Shown: positions 28,377-38,146 of the stretch, one piece after another
How the letters are laid out: each line of letters begins with the position of its first letter
Position numbering within the stretch: position 1 is the stretch's first letter
Assembly: GCF_024519465.1 (NCBI RefSeq)
Contig: NZ_JALJRW010000006.1
Span: 120,330-184,329, forward strand
DNA from: Stenotrophomonas sp. Ste86
GTDB taxonomy: Bacteria > Pseudomonadota > Gammaproteobacteria > Xanthomonadales > Xanthomonadaceae
Direction of reading: 5' to 3'
DNA length: 64,000 nucleotides
The notes under the pieces: generated by a model
Database searches by the model: none
What the model was told of the DNA's origin: nothing
What the model saw: only the letters and a program-made list of their open reading frames with translations
Translations under genes and position numbers: made by a program

Positions 28377-28988
28377 ATGCCTGCCGCGAACACGAACCGT
28401 ACCGCATCCGTGCAGCACCACCGCACCTGCATCCTGCACGTGCCGGACCTGCTGCCGCTGGCCCGCCTTGTCGCCGCCGGGTGCGATCGGCATACCACCA
28501 CGTCAGTCTGCGTGAGCGCCACCGAGCCCCTCCCACTGCATGCGCTTGCCAACGTTGACGCCTGCGTGGTGCTGCTGTCGTCCTGCCACTCCGACCAGGA
28601 CGCGGCGGAACTCAATGTCCAGCTGGAGCAACTCAAGATCCCCACGCTGTTCGTTTCCTGCGGCAGCGAGCGTGTCCGCGTGGGGCCTTGGTGCCACTAC
28701 GGCCACACCGCATGCCTGGCATGCGTCGATTCGATCTCACGCTGCTTCGCAGACGCCGACACAACACGGGGCCGGGCTTGCCAAGGCCTGGACGATGCCG
28801 ACCTGGCAGGCCTGATAGAGAACACATTCACCGCGATCCTTGCCCGATGCAGTCCGCTCCTCGATGGCGCCGTTCTCCATCACGACGGCGCGGATCGCGT
28901 TGAATACGTTCTCAAAGACCCACTGTGCCCGGTCTGCTCCAGCTGGTCGCGGCAGCCTATGGAGACGCTATATGCACAGCACGGCTGA
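28377..28988 (+). CDS. Stand-alone ThiF/E1-like partner protein, C-terminal half type, 203 aa
   Basis: The protein has two CxxC pairs, Cys113/116 (in GPWCHYGHTACLACVDS) and Cys184/187 (DPLCPVCSSW), the zinc tetrad layout of the C-terminal part of Ocin-ThiF-like proteins that deliver precursor peptides to YcaO. VVLLSSCHSDQDAAELN and IPTLFVSCGSERVRVGP match the middle of that fold. The N-terminal leader-binding and Rossmann parts found in full-length partners are short or missing. There is no clear ribosome-binding site, so the start is uncertain. It overlaps the YcaO gene by 17 bases. It is the first of three E1-like modules in the operon. Confidence 0.68.
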   Translation: MPAANTNRTASVQHHRTCILHVPDLLPLARLVAAGCDRHTTTSVCVSATEPLPLHALANVDACVVLLSSCHSDQDAAELNVQLEQLKIPTLFVSCGSERVRVGPWCHYGHTACLACVDSISRCFADADTTRGRACQGLDDADLAGLIENTFTAILARCSPLLDGAVLHHDGADRVEYVLKDPLCPVCSSWSRQPMETLYAQHG

Positions 28989-30336
28989 TACGCCCACACA
29001 GGTCAACGGCTATCTCACCCCCGAGGATATCTTCGCCAGGACTGCCGAGCTGCTGGATGCCCGCACAGGGCTGGTCAATCCGCCGATGGAGCTCCCCGCC
29101 GATAGTGGGTCGGCACAGATCATCGTGTATTCCTCGGCGCTGAGCAGGCTGCAGAACGCGCTGCCCCATATTGAACTGCGTGCCGATGATGGGCTGATCA
29201 TGTCTGGCTCCGGCTCGTCGGTGAGACGTGGCCCGGCACGCGCCAAGGCGGTGTGCGAGGCACTGGAACGGTATTGCAATATCAGCTACGACCCCGCCGC
29301 CATCCGCGTGGCGACCCGCAATGAACTGGGCGATGCTGCGCTCGACCTGAGCCTGTTCCATCGCGGACAGGACAGCGAGTACAAAGCAGTTTCCTCGCAT
29401 ATACGCGCCTCCGATGAGCTCAAGATGCGCTGGGTGAAGGGATCCTCGCTCGTGACCGGCCGCGAGCTGTGGGTGCCGTTTTCGGCGATCTACATCGCCA
29501 CGCCATACAAGTACCCTGGCGAGGCATTCGTGATTCCGATCTCGACCGGCAGTGGCTTGGCCGCATCGTACGCGCGGGCCGCGGTGGCCGGCACGCTGGA
29601 GTTGGTCGAGCGCGATACGCTCAGCCTGGTGTGGCTGCAGAAAATGCGGCTGAAGCGTATCGACATTTCCGCCAGCCGCAATGTCGAGTTGGTCGAACGC
29701 GCAAGGATGATCGCCCAATCAGGCATCGAACAGTTCTTTTTCGATGCAACCACCGACATTGGATTTCCCACCGCTTACCTCATCCAGCGCGCCCCCGGCC
29801 GCAGCCTCCACATCCTGGTGATGGCAGCGACCCGTCTCAACATGGAGGATGCGATCATTCGTGTGATGGACGAAGCGTCCTCCTCGCGCATCGCGCTGGA
29901 ATCCCTCGCCCGGCAGCCAAAGCTGTATCGCGCCGAGGACTTCCGCAGCTTCACGCGACTGACCGACGGCGCCGTGTTCTATGGGGACCCGGCAAACGAA
30001 CACGCCTTCGACTTCCTGTTGCGTGATCACCAGACCGTCGCACTGGAAGACATCGGCTCCCAGCGCGTGGCCAAGGACACCGAGATGATGGACGAGGTGG
30101 TGGCGGCGTTCCGACGCAGCGAACTGGAACTGATCTGCGTGGACCTGACCACCCCCCAGCTCAAGCGGATCGGGTTGCGCAGCGTGCGCATGCTGGCCCC
30201 GCAGCTCATGCCGCTGACCATCAACTACAACATGAAGTATGGGGCGACCCCGCGCCTGTACCAGGCCCCGCAGCGCATGGGCTTGGAAGTGCACGGCTTC
30301 GATGCGCTCAACCCGTGGCCGCAGCCCTTCGCCTAG
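28972..30336 (+). CDS. YcaO cyclodehydratase (azoline-forming), 454 aa
   Basis: The ATG at 28972 is set by GGAG seven bases upstream; the frame extends upstream to 28840 but over the preceding gene. ATP/Mg-binding elements of YcaO proteins are visible: KAVCEALERYC (residues 92-102), STGSGLAA (191-198) and GTLELVERDTLSLVW (207-221). The C-terminus reads PWPQPFA, a PxPxP motif that marks the azoline-forming TOMM YcaO enzymes and places the final Pro residues in the active site. It should cyclise Cys, and possibly Ser/Thr, of the precursors with ATP, using one of the E1-like partners. Confidence 0.93.
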   Translation: MHSTADTPTQVNGYLTPEDIFARTAELLDARTGLVNPPMELPADSGSAQIIVYSSALSRLQNALPHIELRADDGLIMSGSGSSVRRGPARAKAVCEALERYCNISYDPAAIRVATRNELGDAALDLSLFHRGQDSEYKAVSSHIRASDELKMRWVKGSSLVTGRELWVPFSAIYIATPYKYPGEAFVIPISTGSGLAASYARAAVAGTLELVERDTLSLVWLQKMRLKRIDISASRNVELVERARMIAQSGIEQFFFDATTDIGFPTAYLIQRAPGRSLHILVMAATRLNMEDAIIRVMDEASSSRIALESLARQPKLYRAEDFRSFTRLTDGAVFYGDPANEHAFDFLLRDHQTVALEDIGSQRVAKDTEMMDEVVAAFRRSELELICVDLTTPQLKRIGLRSVRMLAPQLMPLTINYNMKYGATPRLYQAPQRMGLEVHGFDALNPWPQPFA

Positions 30337-30344
30337 GAGAACAC

Positions 30345-31184
30345 ATGGTCGATTTTCTGATGCAGGACTGCATACAGGGCCATCAGCACCTGCTGGACCG
30401 CCTGGATGCGCGCGCGCGGCGGATACATGCCGATGACCCGTCTGCGATGACACCACGCAGGCGCCTTGCGTCCTGTCAGGTGTACCTGGTCGCAGGTGGC
30501 GAGGTGGGCCGACGCACCGCCGACAAGCTCGCCGCCCTTGGGCTCGGCTACCTGTCCGTCGCGGCGGCGACAGCACAGGATCAGACAGCCCTGCGCCAGG
30601 CGTTTCCGGCCGGGGCACGTGGCGACTGCAGCGTATTGCCCGGTGCCTACGACATCTACGCCGCAGCGCTGCAACTGGGCATGCACCAGCTGATCTGCTT
30701 TGCGTCCTCACGCCCACATCCGGCCGTGCAGGCCCAACTGAACGGGGCAGCCGTGCGGCTGGGCATTCCGTTCGTGCAGACCGCCCTGTTCGCCCACGAA
30801 ATCCAGCTGGGCCCCACCGTCATCCCCGGTGCCACCGCGTGCCATGCCTGTTACCAAGCACGCCTGAAGGCCAATTACGCGCGCTCGGACGTCCCCGAGG
30901 CGCGTGACCGCTTCCTGGACCGGAACCCGACGTTCGAGTTCGCCGGACGCCTGGTGGCCGTGGACGAGCTGGCCGCCACGTTGACCACCTCGGAGGTGGA
31001 GAGGGTGTTGTCCAATCACGCGCCACCGGTGGCGCTGAGCACCGAGGTGAGCATCAACGCGCTCACCCAGACCCGGCAGAAGCACTTCGTTCCCTACCTG
31101 GAATGGTGCGCGGTGTGCCAGCACACCCGCGCGCCGGACGCCACCGGCGAGTTTTCATCGTTCGTCCAGGCAGCCGCCCGCTAG
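30345..31184 (+). CDS. ThiF/E1-like cyclodehydratase partner, 279 aa
   Basis: AGGAG lies seven bases before the ATG. The Rossmann-like start LASCQVYLVAGGEVGRRTADKLAALGLG (residues 41-68) is the remnant of an E1 nucleotide site, and the zinc pairs are Cys166/169 (ATACHACYQARLKAN) and Cys255/258 (LEWCAVCQH). The RLKAN sequence and Cys spacing fit Ocin-ThiF-like proteins that present the precursor leader to YcaO and stimulate ATP use. The protein is complete in the ThiF part but has no clear N-terminal winged-helix RRE, unlike the fused copy at 38143. Confidence 0.83.
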   Translation: MVDFLMQDCIQGHQHLLDRLDARARRIHADDPSAMTPRRRLASCQVYLVAGGEVGRRTADKLAALGLGYLSVAAATAQDQTALRQAFPAGARGDCSVLPGAYDIYAAALQLGMHQLICFASSRPHPAVQAQLNGAAVRLGIPFVQTALFAHEIQLGPTVIPGATACHACYQARLKANYARSDVPEARDRFLDRNPTFEFAGRLVAVDELAATLTTSEVERVLSNHAPPVALSTEVSINALTQTRQKHFVPYLEWCAVCQHTRAPDATGEFSSFVQAAAR

Positions 31185-31232
31185 CCACGCCACCGTGGAC
31201 TTTTGTACCGGATATTGGGGAAGACAATCACG

Positions 31233-32057
31233 ATGAAAGAACATTTTTTCATGCGCGAAGGTGTCGGCCGCGGCGCCGGCATGGTCGTCCACGAGTTCAC
31301 CAAGAACTTCGAACATGGGCGTCGTCATCTGCAATCGGAGCAGGCCGTCGGCCGTGCCGGCGATTGGGGATCGGCGGCCTTCCCGTTGGCGCTGGATCAG
31401 CGACCGGTCAGCTACGCCATGGATGCGCAGGGACCGGCACTGGATGGCCTCCTGGAGGTCCTTTACAGGCGCCGCAGCGTGCGCGGCTATGCGCCCGGCG
31501 CGCTGCCGATGGGGCACCTTGGAAGGCTGCTTGAGATGGCCTATCCGCCGGAATCGCATGACCCGCACTACGTTCCGGCGACGGCGCCACACCAGTCCAC
31601 CGGACGCTGGAACGGGCATGTCACCGCCTGCCGCCTGGTGCTGCTGGCACGCAATGTGGCGGGGCTGCCGTCGGCGGTATACCTGGTCGATGAACGCGAA
31701 CGGGTGCTGCGCCGGATCGGCACCCAGGGGCTTGCTGGAATGGATGCACTGCTGGCCGATGCGTGCTTCCAGCGCGAGTTCCATTCTTCCCCGGCGCTGT
31801 TCCTGCAGTTCGGCTCCATCCATGATGCGATCACCCGCTACGGTGAGCGCGGTTACCGCTACATGTTGTTCGAGAACGGGGTCATGATCCAGCGGCTGTA
31901 CCTCGCCGCCGCGGCACTGTCATTGTCCGCCTGCGTGACCGGTAGTCTGGTGCAGAAGCAGGTGGAGCGATGGGTCGGCGCCGATGGCTACAGCGCCGCC
32001 CTGCTCAACGGCTTCGCGGTCGGGATGCGCAACCCGCCCCGCCCGGAGCTGACGTGA
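31233..32057 (+). CDS. SagB/McbC-type nitroreductase-fold oxidoreductase, 274 aa
   Basis: The ATG at 31233 follows GGGGAAG at good spacing; the frame opens from a TTG at 31203. RRRSVRGYAPGALPMGHLGRLLEMAY and RYGERGYRYMLFENGVMIQRLYLAAAALSLSACVTG (split here into two known blocks of the family) identify the FMN-dependent nitroreductase superfamily branch that oxidises azolines to azoles. The region where related enzymes have PSGGA(R/L)HP reads RWNGHVTAC, so the flavin or substrate contact there is changed. A second nitroreductase domain in the operon keeps a PSGGALSS motif; this one may have specialised or lost activity. GTGA overlap to the protease gene. Confidence 0.82.
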   Translation: MKEHFFMREGVGRGAGMVVHEFTKNFEHGRRHLQSEQAVGRAGDWGSAAFPLALDQRPVSYAMDAQGPALDGLLEVLYRRRSVRGYAPGALPMGHLGRLLEMAYPPESHDPHYVPATAPHQSTGRWNGHVTACRLVLLARNVAGLPSAVYLVDERERVLRRIGTQGLAGMDALLADACFQREFHSSPALFLQFGSIHDAITRYGERGYRYMLFENGVMIQRLYLAAAALSLSACVTGSLVQKQVERWVGADGYSAALLNGFAVGMRNPPRPELT

Positions 32058-33271
32058 GCAGCATGCCGTTGGACCCTGCGGCGGCGGGGACGACGCTGGA
32101 GACGCTGCAGACCGAAGCTGCCAGCGGTGCGCCGGCGCTGGCCGGTGGCGTCAGCTGGCACGTGTTCGGTGCCCCGATCGATGGTCGGCTGCGCTACGTG
32201 GTCAAAAGCGCGATCTCGGGAAACTACCTGATGACCTCCGCCTTGGGCGTGGACATCCTCGCAAGCCTGGATGGAAATCGCGACCTGGACGCCCTGTGCC
32301 AGCACGTGTCGGCGCTGCACGGCAAGCCGGTGCCCGCTGCGCGACTGAGCCAGTTCCTGGATACCTGTCTGGTCAACGGCATGATCCAGGTCGATTCATG
32401 GGGTGATGGGAAGGAGATCGTGGCCGATGCGGGCGCGCGCCGCGAAAGGCTGGGCATTTACAGCAAAGTGCATAACGCCGATGCGTTGCTGGACATGATC
32501 CTGGAGTACCGGCGCTGGTGGCTGAATCCGGTTACCAAGGCCGCAGCGGCAGTGCTGTGCCTGCTGGGGCTGGCCAACATCTTCCTCATTCCCCCGGGCG
32601 GTGGACTGATCGCGCCGCTCAAGCAGATGGATATGTCCTACACCGATGTCTTTCTGCTGGCCCTGCCAATGGTGTTTGTCATCGAGCTGGCGCTGCACGA
32701 GCTTGGCCATGCGCTGGCATGCCGCCTCATGGGCGCGCGTCCCAAGGGGTTCGGAGTGGGCCTGCTGTTCGGAGTATTGCCCATCGTGTTCACCGAGACG
32801 ACCGACTCCTACACCATCCCCAGCCGCACCAAGCGCGCCTTCGTCTCATTCGCCGGCCCCATGGTCAACCTGATGAGTTTCGGACTGGTGATGAGCCTCT
32901 ACTGGTCGGTCGCCCCTGGCGGTTTGGCGGCCAAACTGCTGCTGGCCTACAGCGCGCTGCCGCTGGCCTCCTTCCTTGTCAGCATGAATCCATTTTACCT
33001 GCGCATGGACGGCTATTGGATCCTTGCCGACTGGCTGGAAAGACCCAACCTGCGCCGCGATGCAATGCGCTATCTCAAATCGATGTTCACACGCGGCAGT
33101 GCCAGGCCGGCCCCTGTCCAGCGGGACCGCAGGGAAAAGCTGACGTTGTCGTTGTACCTGCTGGTGGCGGTGGGCTGGACGGTGACCTTCATCAGCTACG
33201 TCACCGTCGAAGGCCTGCGGACCATGTATTCGATCATGCAATCGTTCTTTACCCAATCGGTGTATTTCTAA
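32054..33271 (+). CDS. Membrane M50-type zinc protease with N-terminal PqqD-like domain, 405 aa
   Basis: A GTG start at 32054, overlapping the previous stop codon and with GGAG upstream, is favoured over the ATG at 32063. Residues 55-112 (YLMTSALGVDILASLDGNRDLDAL through FLDTCLVNGMIQ) look like a PqqD/RRE winged helix. Residues 160-405 are a membrane protease domain with the zinc motif HELGH (215-219) and the second ligand region NPFYLRMDGYWILADWLERP (Asp319), which places it among site-2-protease-like M50 proteins found in peptide clusters. It probably removes or trims the leader at the membrane; export linkage is inferred. Confidence 0.82.
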   Translation: MSSMPLDPAAAGTTLETLQTEAASGAPALAGGVSWHVFGAPIDGRLRYVVKSAISGNYLMTSALGVDILASLDGNRDLDALCQHVSALHGKPVPAARLSQFLDTCLVNGMIQVDSWGDGKEIVADAGARRERLGIYSKVHNADALLDMILEYRRWWLNPVTKAAAAVLCLLGLANIFLIPPGGGLIAPLKQMDMSYTDVFLLALPMVFVIELALHELGHALACRLMGARPKGFGVGLLFGVLPIVFTETTDSYTIPSRTKRAFVSFAGPMVNLMSFGLVMSLYWSVAPGGLAAKLLLAYSALPLASFLVSMNPFYLRMDGYWILADWLERPNLRRDAMRYLKSMFTRGSARPAPVQRDRREKLTLSLYLLVAVGWTVTFISYVTVEGLRTMYSIMQSFFTQSVYF

Positions 33272-33287
33272 GCGCGAGCAAAGGGGT

Positions 33288-36014
33288 ATGACGTTGTCCA
33301 GCCACTGGAAGATGTCCCGTTACGCTCTGGTCCGCATGAGCGGTGCCACCCAGGATGCCCTGGTCGATCTGCGCTTCGAGCGCGCCTCGGCACATGTTCA
33401 ACGCCTGCACGCCATGGGCCAATGGCTTGGTGTGCAGCGCGAGCATGTATGCGAGCGGGTTCTGTTCGAGTTGATCCGCACCGCCAGCGGCGCGGACAAG
33501 TCGCAGCTGGTTGGAATCCGTCGCAAGCTTTACAACGGCAAGTTGCCCAGGCGCCAGGACATGGCGGTCATCATCGAGCACCCGGACCGCGTGGCACGTC
33601 GCGCCGTCATTCGTTATTACCTGCGCCTGCAACGCTACCAGTCCACCACCCGGGGCGACAGCGCCGAACGCGCACGCCTGGCGTTCAACCAGGAGCTGCA
33701 GCGCAAGCGGGACGTACTGGTTCAGCACCTTGCCACCCCGCAATTCCTGAAAGCACTGCAGGTCGCCTCGCCGAGCCTGGCCGGCAGCGTCGCCAAGCTG
33801 GTAACCCGCCCCACCGCAGGCTGGGCCAAGAAGGAACGGCAGATCGAAGTCCGTGCGGTGCGCTACCTGACCCGCATGCTGATCAAGACCAGCCCGTTCG
33901 GACGCTTCGGGCCGGTGGCATTGGCCAGCTACGACGACACCGCAGACGATGTCGTGCGGCTGGACACCAATGGTGCGGTCACCGAAACCGTGTCGAGCCT
34001 CAACCTGTCGTTCGTCGACCGCCTGTTGTCCACACTGGGGCGCCACCCCCTGGTCGCTGGGCAGCTCCCGGTGAAACTCAATGGCAGCTACTTCCTGGAT
34101 GGTCACGACATCTGCTTTTACAGCCCGGCCGAACGCAACAACCTGCCCAAATACACCACCCTGCGCCGCGGCAGGTTCCTGCGACAGATTCAGGTGGTCG
34201 TGGAGTTCCTGGAAGCCGCGTCGGCCCCGCCGACCGCCGCCGGGCTGGCCGAAGCACTGCTTGCGCAAGGGGCCAGTGAGCACTGGGAGGACCCCAAGGA
34301 CGTCCAGCCGTTTGTCGAGAGCCTGATCGTTTCGGGCCTGCTGGTGCGCGAGCTGATGGTCCCGACCAACATCATGGACCGGCTGGACGGACTGGCTCAG
34401 CTGCTGGACACGCTGGCCGTGAACGTGCCTGACGAATGGTCGGCCGGGTTGCGTGAACTGCGCGACCTTGGTCATCGGTTCGCCGACATGGGGTTGCGCG
34501 ACCGCGACCGTGCCATCCGCCGCGCCGACCAGTTGCTCGGTGAACTACTGGACAGCACCGTTGACCCCAGCGCGCGAATGGCGCGCGACCGACGCCTGTT
34601 TGTCGAAGACACATACACGCGCGGGGGTAGCTTCACCCTGGGCCGGCCGTTCTGGGACCATGTTGGCGCGGATGTGGCCGCCTTCGTCGAACTGCTGTGC
34701 CGACGCGACCGCGGCGGACTCGGCTACCAGCTGATGAAGGACATCTTCATCCAGCATTACGGCGAGGGCGGCGTCTGCGAAGACGCCGGAAAGTTCGGCA
34801 ACGAGCTCGCCAAAACCGCCTTCAAGCCCACCGCGATGGGCACCGCCGGCTTCGCCCATTCGGCACGGGTAAACGACAACGCGTGGCGTTACTTCACGTG
34901 GCTGCAGGCCGCCGTGGACCAGTCCGGTGGGGTGTCGGACATCGACCTGGGGCGCGACCGGGTACAGTCCCTGGCCGAGGAGTTCAGCGGCTGGGAGCTG
35001 CCACGCACGTCCATCGCGCTGCACCTGCAGTTCGTGGCCGCTTCCGCCGAAGCCCTGGCCGCCGGCGACTTCCAGGTGGTTCTCAACTACACCCTGCCCG
35101 GCCACGGTCGTTTTTTCACCCGCTACTGCGCGTATTACGACCAGCAAGCCAGCCCGGGAACGCCGCTGAGCGACCAGCTGGCCTCGGAAACCCGGCTGAT
35201 CGGCACTAGCGCCGGTGGCATCGAGCCGGTCGAGATGGTGTCCATCGTCAACCACAACGCGCAGATCCACCGCCCGCTGACCGGCCGGGTGATCGTGGCA
35301 CCCGGCGAGCACGTGCAACTCCCCCCGGAAAACGTGATCGGCATGCGTGAGCTGCAGCTTCGCCACGATAGCGACAGCGGCGAGATGCGCGTGTTCGCAA
35401 GCGGCGAGGAGATCCTGCCGCTGTACATGGGGTTCTTCCACTCGATGGCGCTCCCATACAGCCACCGCGTGCTGGCCGATGCATCGCCGCACGCCTTCCA
35501 CGCCGAGCGGTTCAGGTTGTTGGAATTCAGCGAAAACACCGGCGCCGGTCGACGCGGGCCAGGTGCCACGGCGATCCGCCATTACCCGCGGCTGCGGTGC
35601 GGGCGCCTGGTGATCCAACGCCAGGCCTGGGTGGTGGACTTCAGCGAGCTCGCACCGCACTTCGTGGAGCCAAGCGATGACTTCGACCTGTTCGTCAAGG
35701 CCAATCTATGGCGGCTGGCGCATGGCCTTCCCCCCATGTGCTTCGTGCGTGTCCGCCGCCGACGCGCCAATCCGGGCGAGATCACCAGCGCGATCAATCC
35801 GAACGAACACAAGCCGATGTTCCTGGATTTCGAGAACATGTTCACCGTACGCAGCTTTGCTGCCGCCTGCGCGAGCCAGCCGGTGGACACCGTGCAGTTC
35901 GACGAGGCGCTGCCGGAACAGGGTGATACTCCGCTGGTGAACGCCGGCTCGCCGGTGACGCTGGAAATGCAGATCGAGATCAACCGCCAGGTGGAGCCGG
36001 CCGATGCAGCTTGA
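33288..36014 (+). CDS. LanB-type dehydratase, glutamylation (N-terminal) domain, 908 aa
   Basis: The long soluble protein has the lantibiotic dehydratase N-terminal signature LIKTSPFGRFGPVALASY (about residues 198-215), preceded by a DVLVQHLATPQFLKAL helix and followed by FVDRLL, and the central SGGIEPVEMVSIVNHNAQIHRPLTGRV (long loop) typical of this fold. It ends at about the point where full-length LanB proteins would pass into the SpaB_C elimination domain, which here is on separate genes. It should attach glutamate from Glu-tRNA to Ser/Thr of the core. The downstream ORF starts inside its last codons (11-base overlap). Confidence 0.9.
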   Translation: MTLSSHWKMSRYALVRMSGATQDALVDLRFERASAHVQRLHAMGQWLGVQREHVCERVLFELIRTASGADKSQLVGIRRKLYNGKLPRRQDMAVIIEHPDRVARRAVIRYYLRLQRYQSTTRGDSAERARLAFNQELQRKRDVLVQHLATPQFLKALQVASPSLAGSVAKLVTRPTAGWAKKERQIEVRAVRYLTRMLIKTSPFGRFGPVALASYDDTADDVVRLDTNGAVTETVSSLNLSFVDRLLSTLGRHPLVAGQLPVKLNGSYFLDGHDICFYSPAERNNLPKYTTLRRGRFLRQIQVVVEFLEAASAPPTAAGLAEALLAQGASEHWEDPKDVQPFVESLIVSGLLVRELMVPTNIMDRLDGLAQLLDTLAVNVPDEWSAGLRELRDLGHRFADMGLRDRDRAIRRADQLLGELLDSTVDPSARMARDRRLFVEDTYTRGGSFTLGRPFWDHVGADVAAFVELLCRRDRGGLGYQLMKDIFIQHYGEGGVCEDAGKFGNELAKTAFKPTAMGTAGFAHSARVNDNAWRYFTWLQAAVDQSGGVSDIDLGRDRVQSLAEEFSGWELPRTSIALHLQFVAASAEALAAGDFQVVLNYTLPGHGRFFTRYCAYYDQQASPGTPLSDQLASETRLIGTSAGGIEPVEMVSIVNHNAQIHRPLTGRVIVAPGEHVQLPPENVIGMRELQLRHDSDSGEMRVFASGEEILPLYMGFFHSMALPYSHRVLADASPHAFHAERFRLLEFSENTGAGRRGPGATAIRHYPRLRCGRLVIQRQAWVVDFSELAPHFVEPSDDFDLFVKANLWRLAHGLPPMCFVRVRRRRANPGEITSAINPNEHKPMFLDFENMFTVRSFAAACASQPVDTVQFDEALPEQGDTPLVNAGSPVTLEMQIEINRQVEPADAA

Positions 36015-37044
36015 TGCTTACCGCCAACTCGGATTCTGGACCTTGGCGCTGGGCTACTACGCACGGCACGATCCCGATGCGATGCTCGATCCCGAGGGTG
36101 ACCAGGTCGTGGCGGACTTCGTGGCGCCGCTGGTGCGACAGCTGCGCGACGAGGACCTGCTCGCCGACTACAGCTGGATGCGCTACGCCGAGGGCGGATT
36201 TCATCTGCGCTGCCAGTTCCGGGCGCAATCGGATGATCAGGCCACACTCCAACAGGACTGCATCCGGGCCCATTTCCAGCGGATCAAGCTTGCACGTCCA
36301 GCGCTGTTCACCGGCGAGCAACGGCTGTCTCCGATGGCTGCGGCACTGAACCGCCGCTCCGGCGTGAACACACTGCACGCGCCCGGCACACTGCAGGCCG
36401 GCGTAGCGCGCGATACCGGCGAGGAGCATGTCTACGACCAGACCAGCAGCTACCTGTATGTGATGCGCGCACAGACGCTATGGTCGGACGTCGCGCTGCA
36501 GGCCGTGGCCGCCACCACCACCTACGCACAACGGTTGTGGATTGCACTACCGGCGGCACTTGCACTCCTGCGCCAGCATGCGACCTGCGCGTCCCAGCAT
36601 GCTGCGCAGGCATTGTTCATCGCCGCCACCTGGCGACAGCACTTCGGCATCGATGCGACCATCGGCGATGCGCAGGCGGCGCGGGTGTGGGCGCAATGCG
36701 ACCGCATCGAAGCGCTGGCCGCCAGCATCGCAACATCGCCGCTGCAGACGGTCCGGCACCTGCCAGAAACCTTGCATCACCTCGCCGAGCACGCGCTGGC
36801 CCGGGGCCAGGCAGGGGTGACGTCGCTCGCCGCTGAACGGCCCGAACTGCGGGCCATGCAGGTACTGTCACTGGTCCACCAGGTATTCAATCGTCTGGGT
36901 ATCAGCCTGATCGACGAGACCGCGATCTGCGCGCTTGTATATCGCTGGGTCGCGACCGACGCGGCAGTGCCGGTGGAGACGATCCAGGCCGAAGTGGCGA
37001 CGTGGATCCAGCACTGGAGTCGACCACATGTCGCTGCTGCCTGA
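36004..37044 (+). CDS. SpaB_C / thiopeptide-type biosynthesis protein, copy 1, 346 aa
   Basis: The N-terminus contains the family motif WMRYAEGGFHLRCQF (Arg60, His67, Arg69), the same MRY-x4-G-aromatic-HLR block as in the two other copies in this operon. Beyond it the sequence is helical and lacks the YxPExxRYGG motif of canonical elimination domains. It may therefore be the [4+2] pyridine synthase-like member or an accessory one. It overlaps LanB by 11 bases and the next copy by 17. Gene order LanB - SpaB_C - SpaB_C resembles thiopeptide operons, where elimination and cyclisation are separate proteins. Confidence 0.78.
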   Translation: MQLDAYRQLGFWTLALGYYARHDPDAMLDPEGDQVVADFVAPLVRQLRDEDLLADYSWMRYAEGGFHLRCQFRAQSDDQATLQQDCIRAHFQRIKLARPALFTGEQRLSPMAAALNRRSGVNTLHAPGTLQAGVARDTGEEHVYDQTSSYLYVMRAQTLWSDVALQAVAATTTYAQRLWIALPAALALLRQHATCASQHAAQALFIAATWRQHFGIDATIGDAQAARVWAQCDRIEALAASIATSPLQTVRHLPETLHHLAEHALARGQAGVTSLAAERPELRAMQVLSLVHQVFNRLGISLIDETAICALVYRWVATDAAVPVETIQAEVATWIQHWSRPHVAAA

Positions 37045-38146
37045 GCCTGGCTGGCTGTACCTGCGCATCTTCCCCGGTCATGGCGACCAGTCCGCAGACG
37101 CGCCGGTAGCGCTGGAACACAGCGCCGATGTCCTGCTGACGCACTGCCTGCTGCCGACCTTGCGACGGCTGCAGCAGGCCGGGAGCATCCAGGGCTACTT
37201 CTTCCTGCGCTATGCAGAACAGGGCTACCACCTGCGGGTGCGTTGCCGTGTCCGCGACCAAGACCAACACAGCGTGGCCAGAACTGCACTTCTGGCTGCG
37301 CTCGATACGCATCTTCTGGACGATCCGCACACTTTCCCTGGGGCAAGCGACAGCGCCGGGTTGATTGCCGACGGACGCATCCGCGACAGCCACTACCAGC
37401 CCGAGCTGGACAAGTATGGCGGACGCTCGGGGCTGGACGTGGTGGAGTCGCATTTCCATGGCTGCACGGATCTGGCCGCTGAAGCGCTGGCTCTGGCCGC
37501 GCAGGGCTTCAAGCGCGACCACCTGTCGGTGTGGCTTACCGGACAGATCATGTACGCGCTGGAGTTGAACGGCGCAGAGGCCGCCGGGCTGCTGGCCGGC
37601 TATGCGCGCTATTGGATGCCCGCCACCGGCATGGACATGGGCCAGGCGAGCGATGCATTGGAACAGGCCTATACCACGCGCCAGCGTGCGATTGCCGGGC
37701 TGCTCCCCGATGCCCGCGGGGACAGCGTCTACGCGAGCACCTACCCGCAGGTGGAGCGCCACCTTGGTACCGCACGCCACCTGTTCGTGAACACCGTGGC
37801 GCGCCTGCGCACCCTCGAAGATCAGGGCCGCCTGCACAGCAGCGCCCTGGCGCCGCTGGAACAGCATGCCATCGCATCCGAGCGCATCGGACGCCACCGG
37901 CTCACCTATCTGCTGATCGTGCCAAACCTTCTGCACATGATGAACAACCGGATCGCCGTCAACGTCCTGACCGAGGCCCGGCTGGCGTTCTTCATGGCAC
38001 GTAACTTTGCCGGGGAGACCGCCGTGCAACGGTCCGCGTTGCCGGTGATGCTGCAGCCTGCCCCGCTTCACTCGATACCCCCGGCCCCACCGCCGGGAGC
38101 CGCGACATCGCGCGTGGACCACGTTGCCCGGAGCCAGGAATCATGA
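37028..38146 (+). CDS. SpaB_C / thiopeptide-type biosynthesis protein, copy 2, likely elimination domain, 372 aa
   Basis: The ATG at 37028 overlaps copy 1 by 17 bases. FFLRYAEQGYHLRVRCRV (Arg61, His68, Arg70) is followed by HYQPELDKYGGRSGLDVVESHFH (about 122-144), the PExxRYGG-type element of SpaB_C glutamate-elimination domains. Of the three copies this is the one that most resembles a canonical dehydratase C-terminal domain, so it is the best candidate to eliminate glutamate and give dehydroalanine or dehydrobutyrine. The C-terminal 30 residues are Pro-rich (SIPPAPPPGA). It overlaps the next gene by four bases (ATGA). Confidence 0.82.
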   Translation: MSLLPEPGWLYLRIFPGHGDQSADAPVALEHSADVLLTHCLLPTLRRLQQAGSIQGYFFLRYAEQGYHLRVRCRVRDQDQHSVARTALLAALDTHLLDDPHTFPGASDSAGLIADGRIRDSHYQPELDKYGGRSGLDVVESHFHGCTDLAAEALALAAQGFKRDHLSVWLTGQIMYALELNGAEAAGLLAGYARYWMPATGMDMGQASDALEQAYTTRQRAIAGLLPDARGDSVYASTYPQVERHLGTARHLFVNTVARLRTLEDQGRLHSSALAPLEQHAIASERIGRHRLTYLLIVPNLLHMMNNRIAVNVLTEARLAFFMARNFAGETAVQRSALPVMLQPAPLHSIPPAPPPGAATSRVDHVARSQES

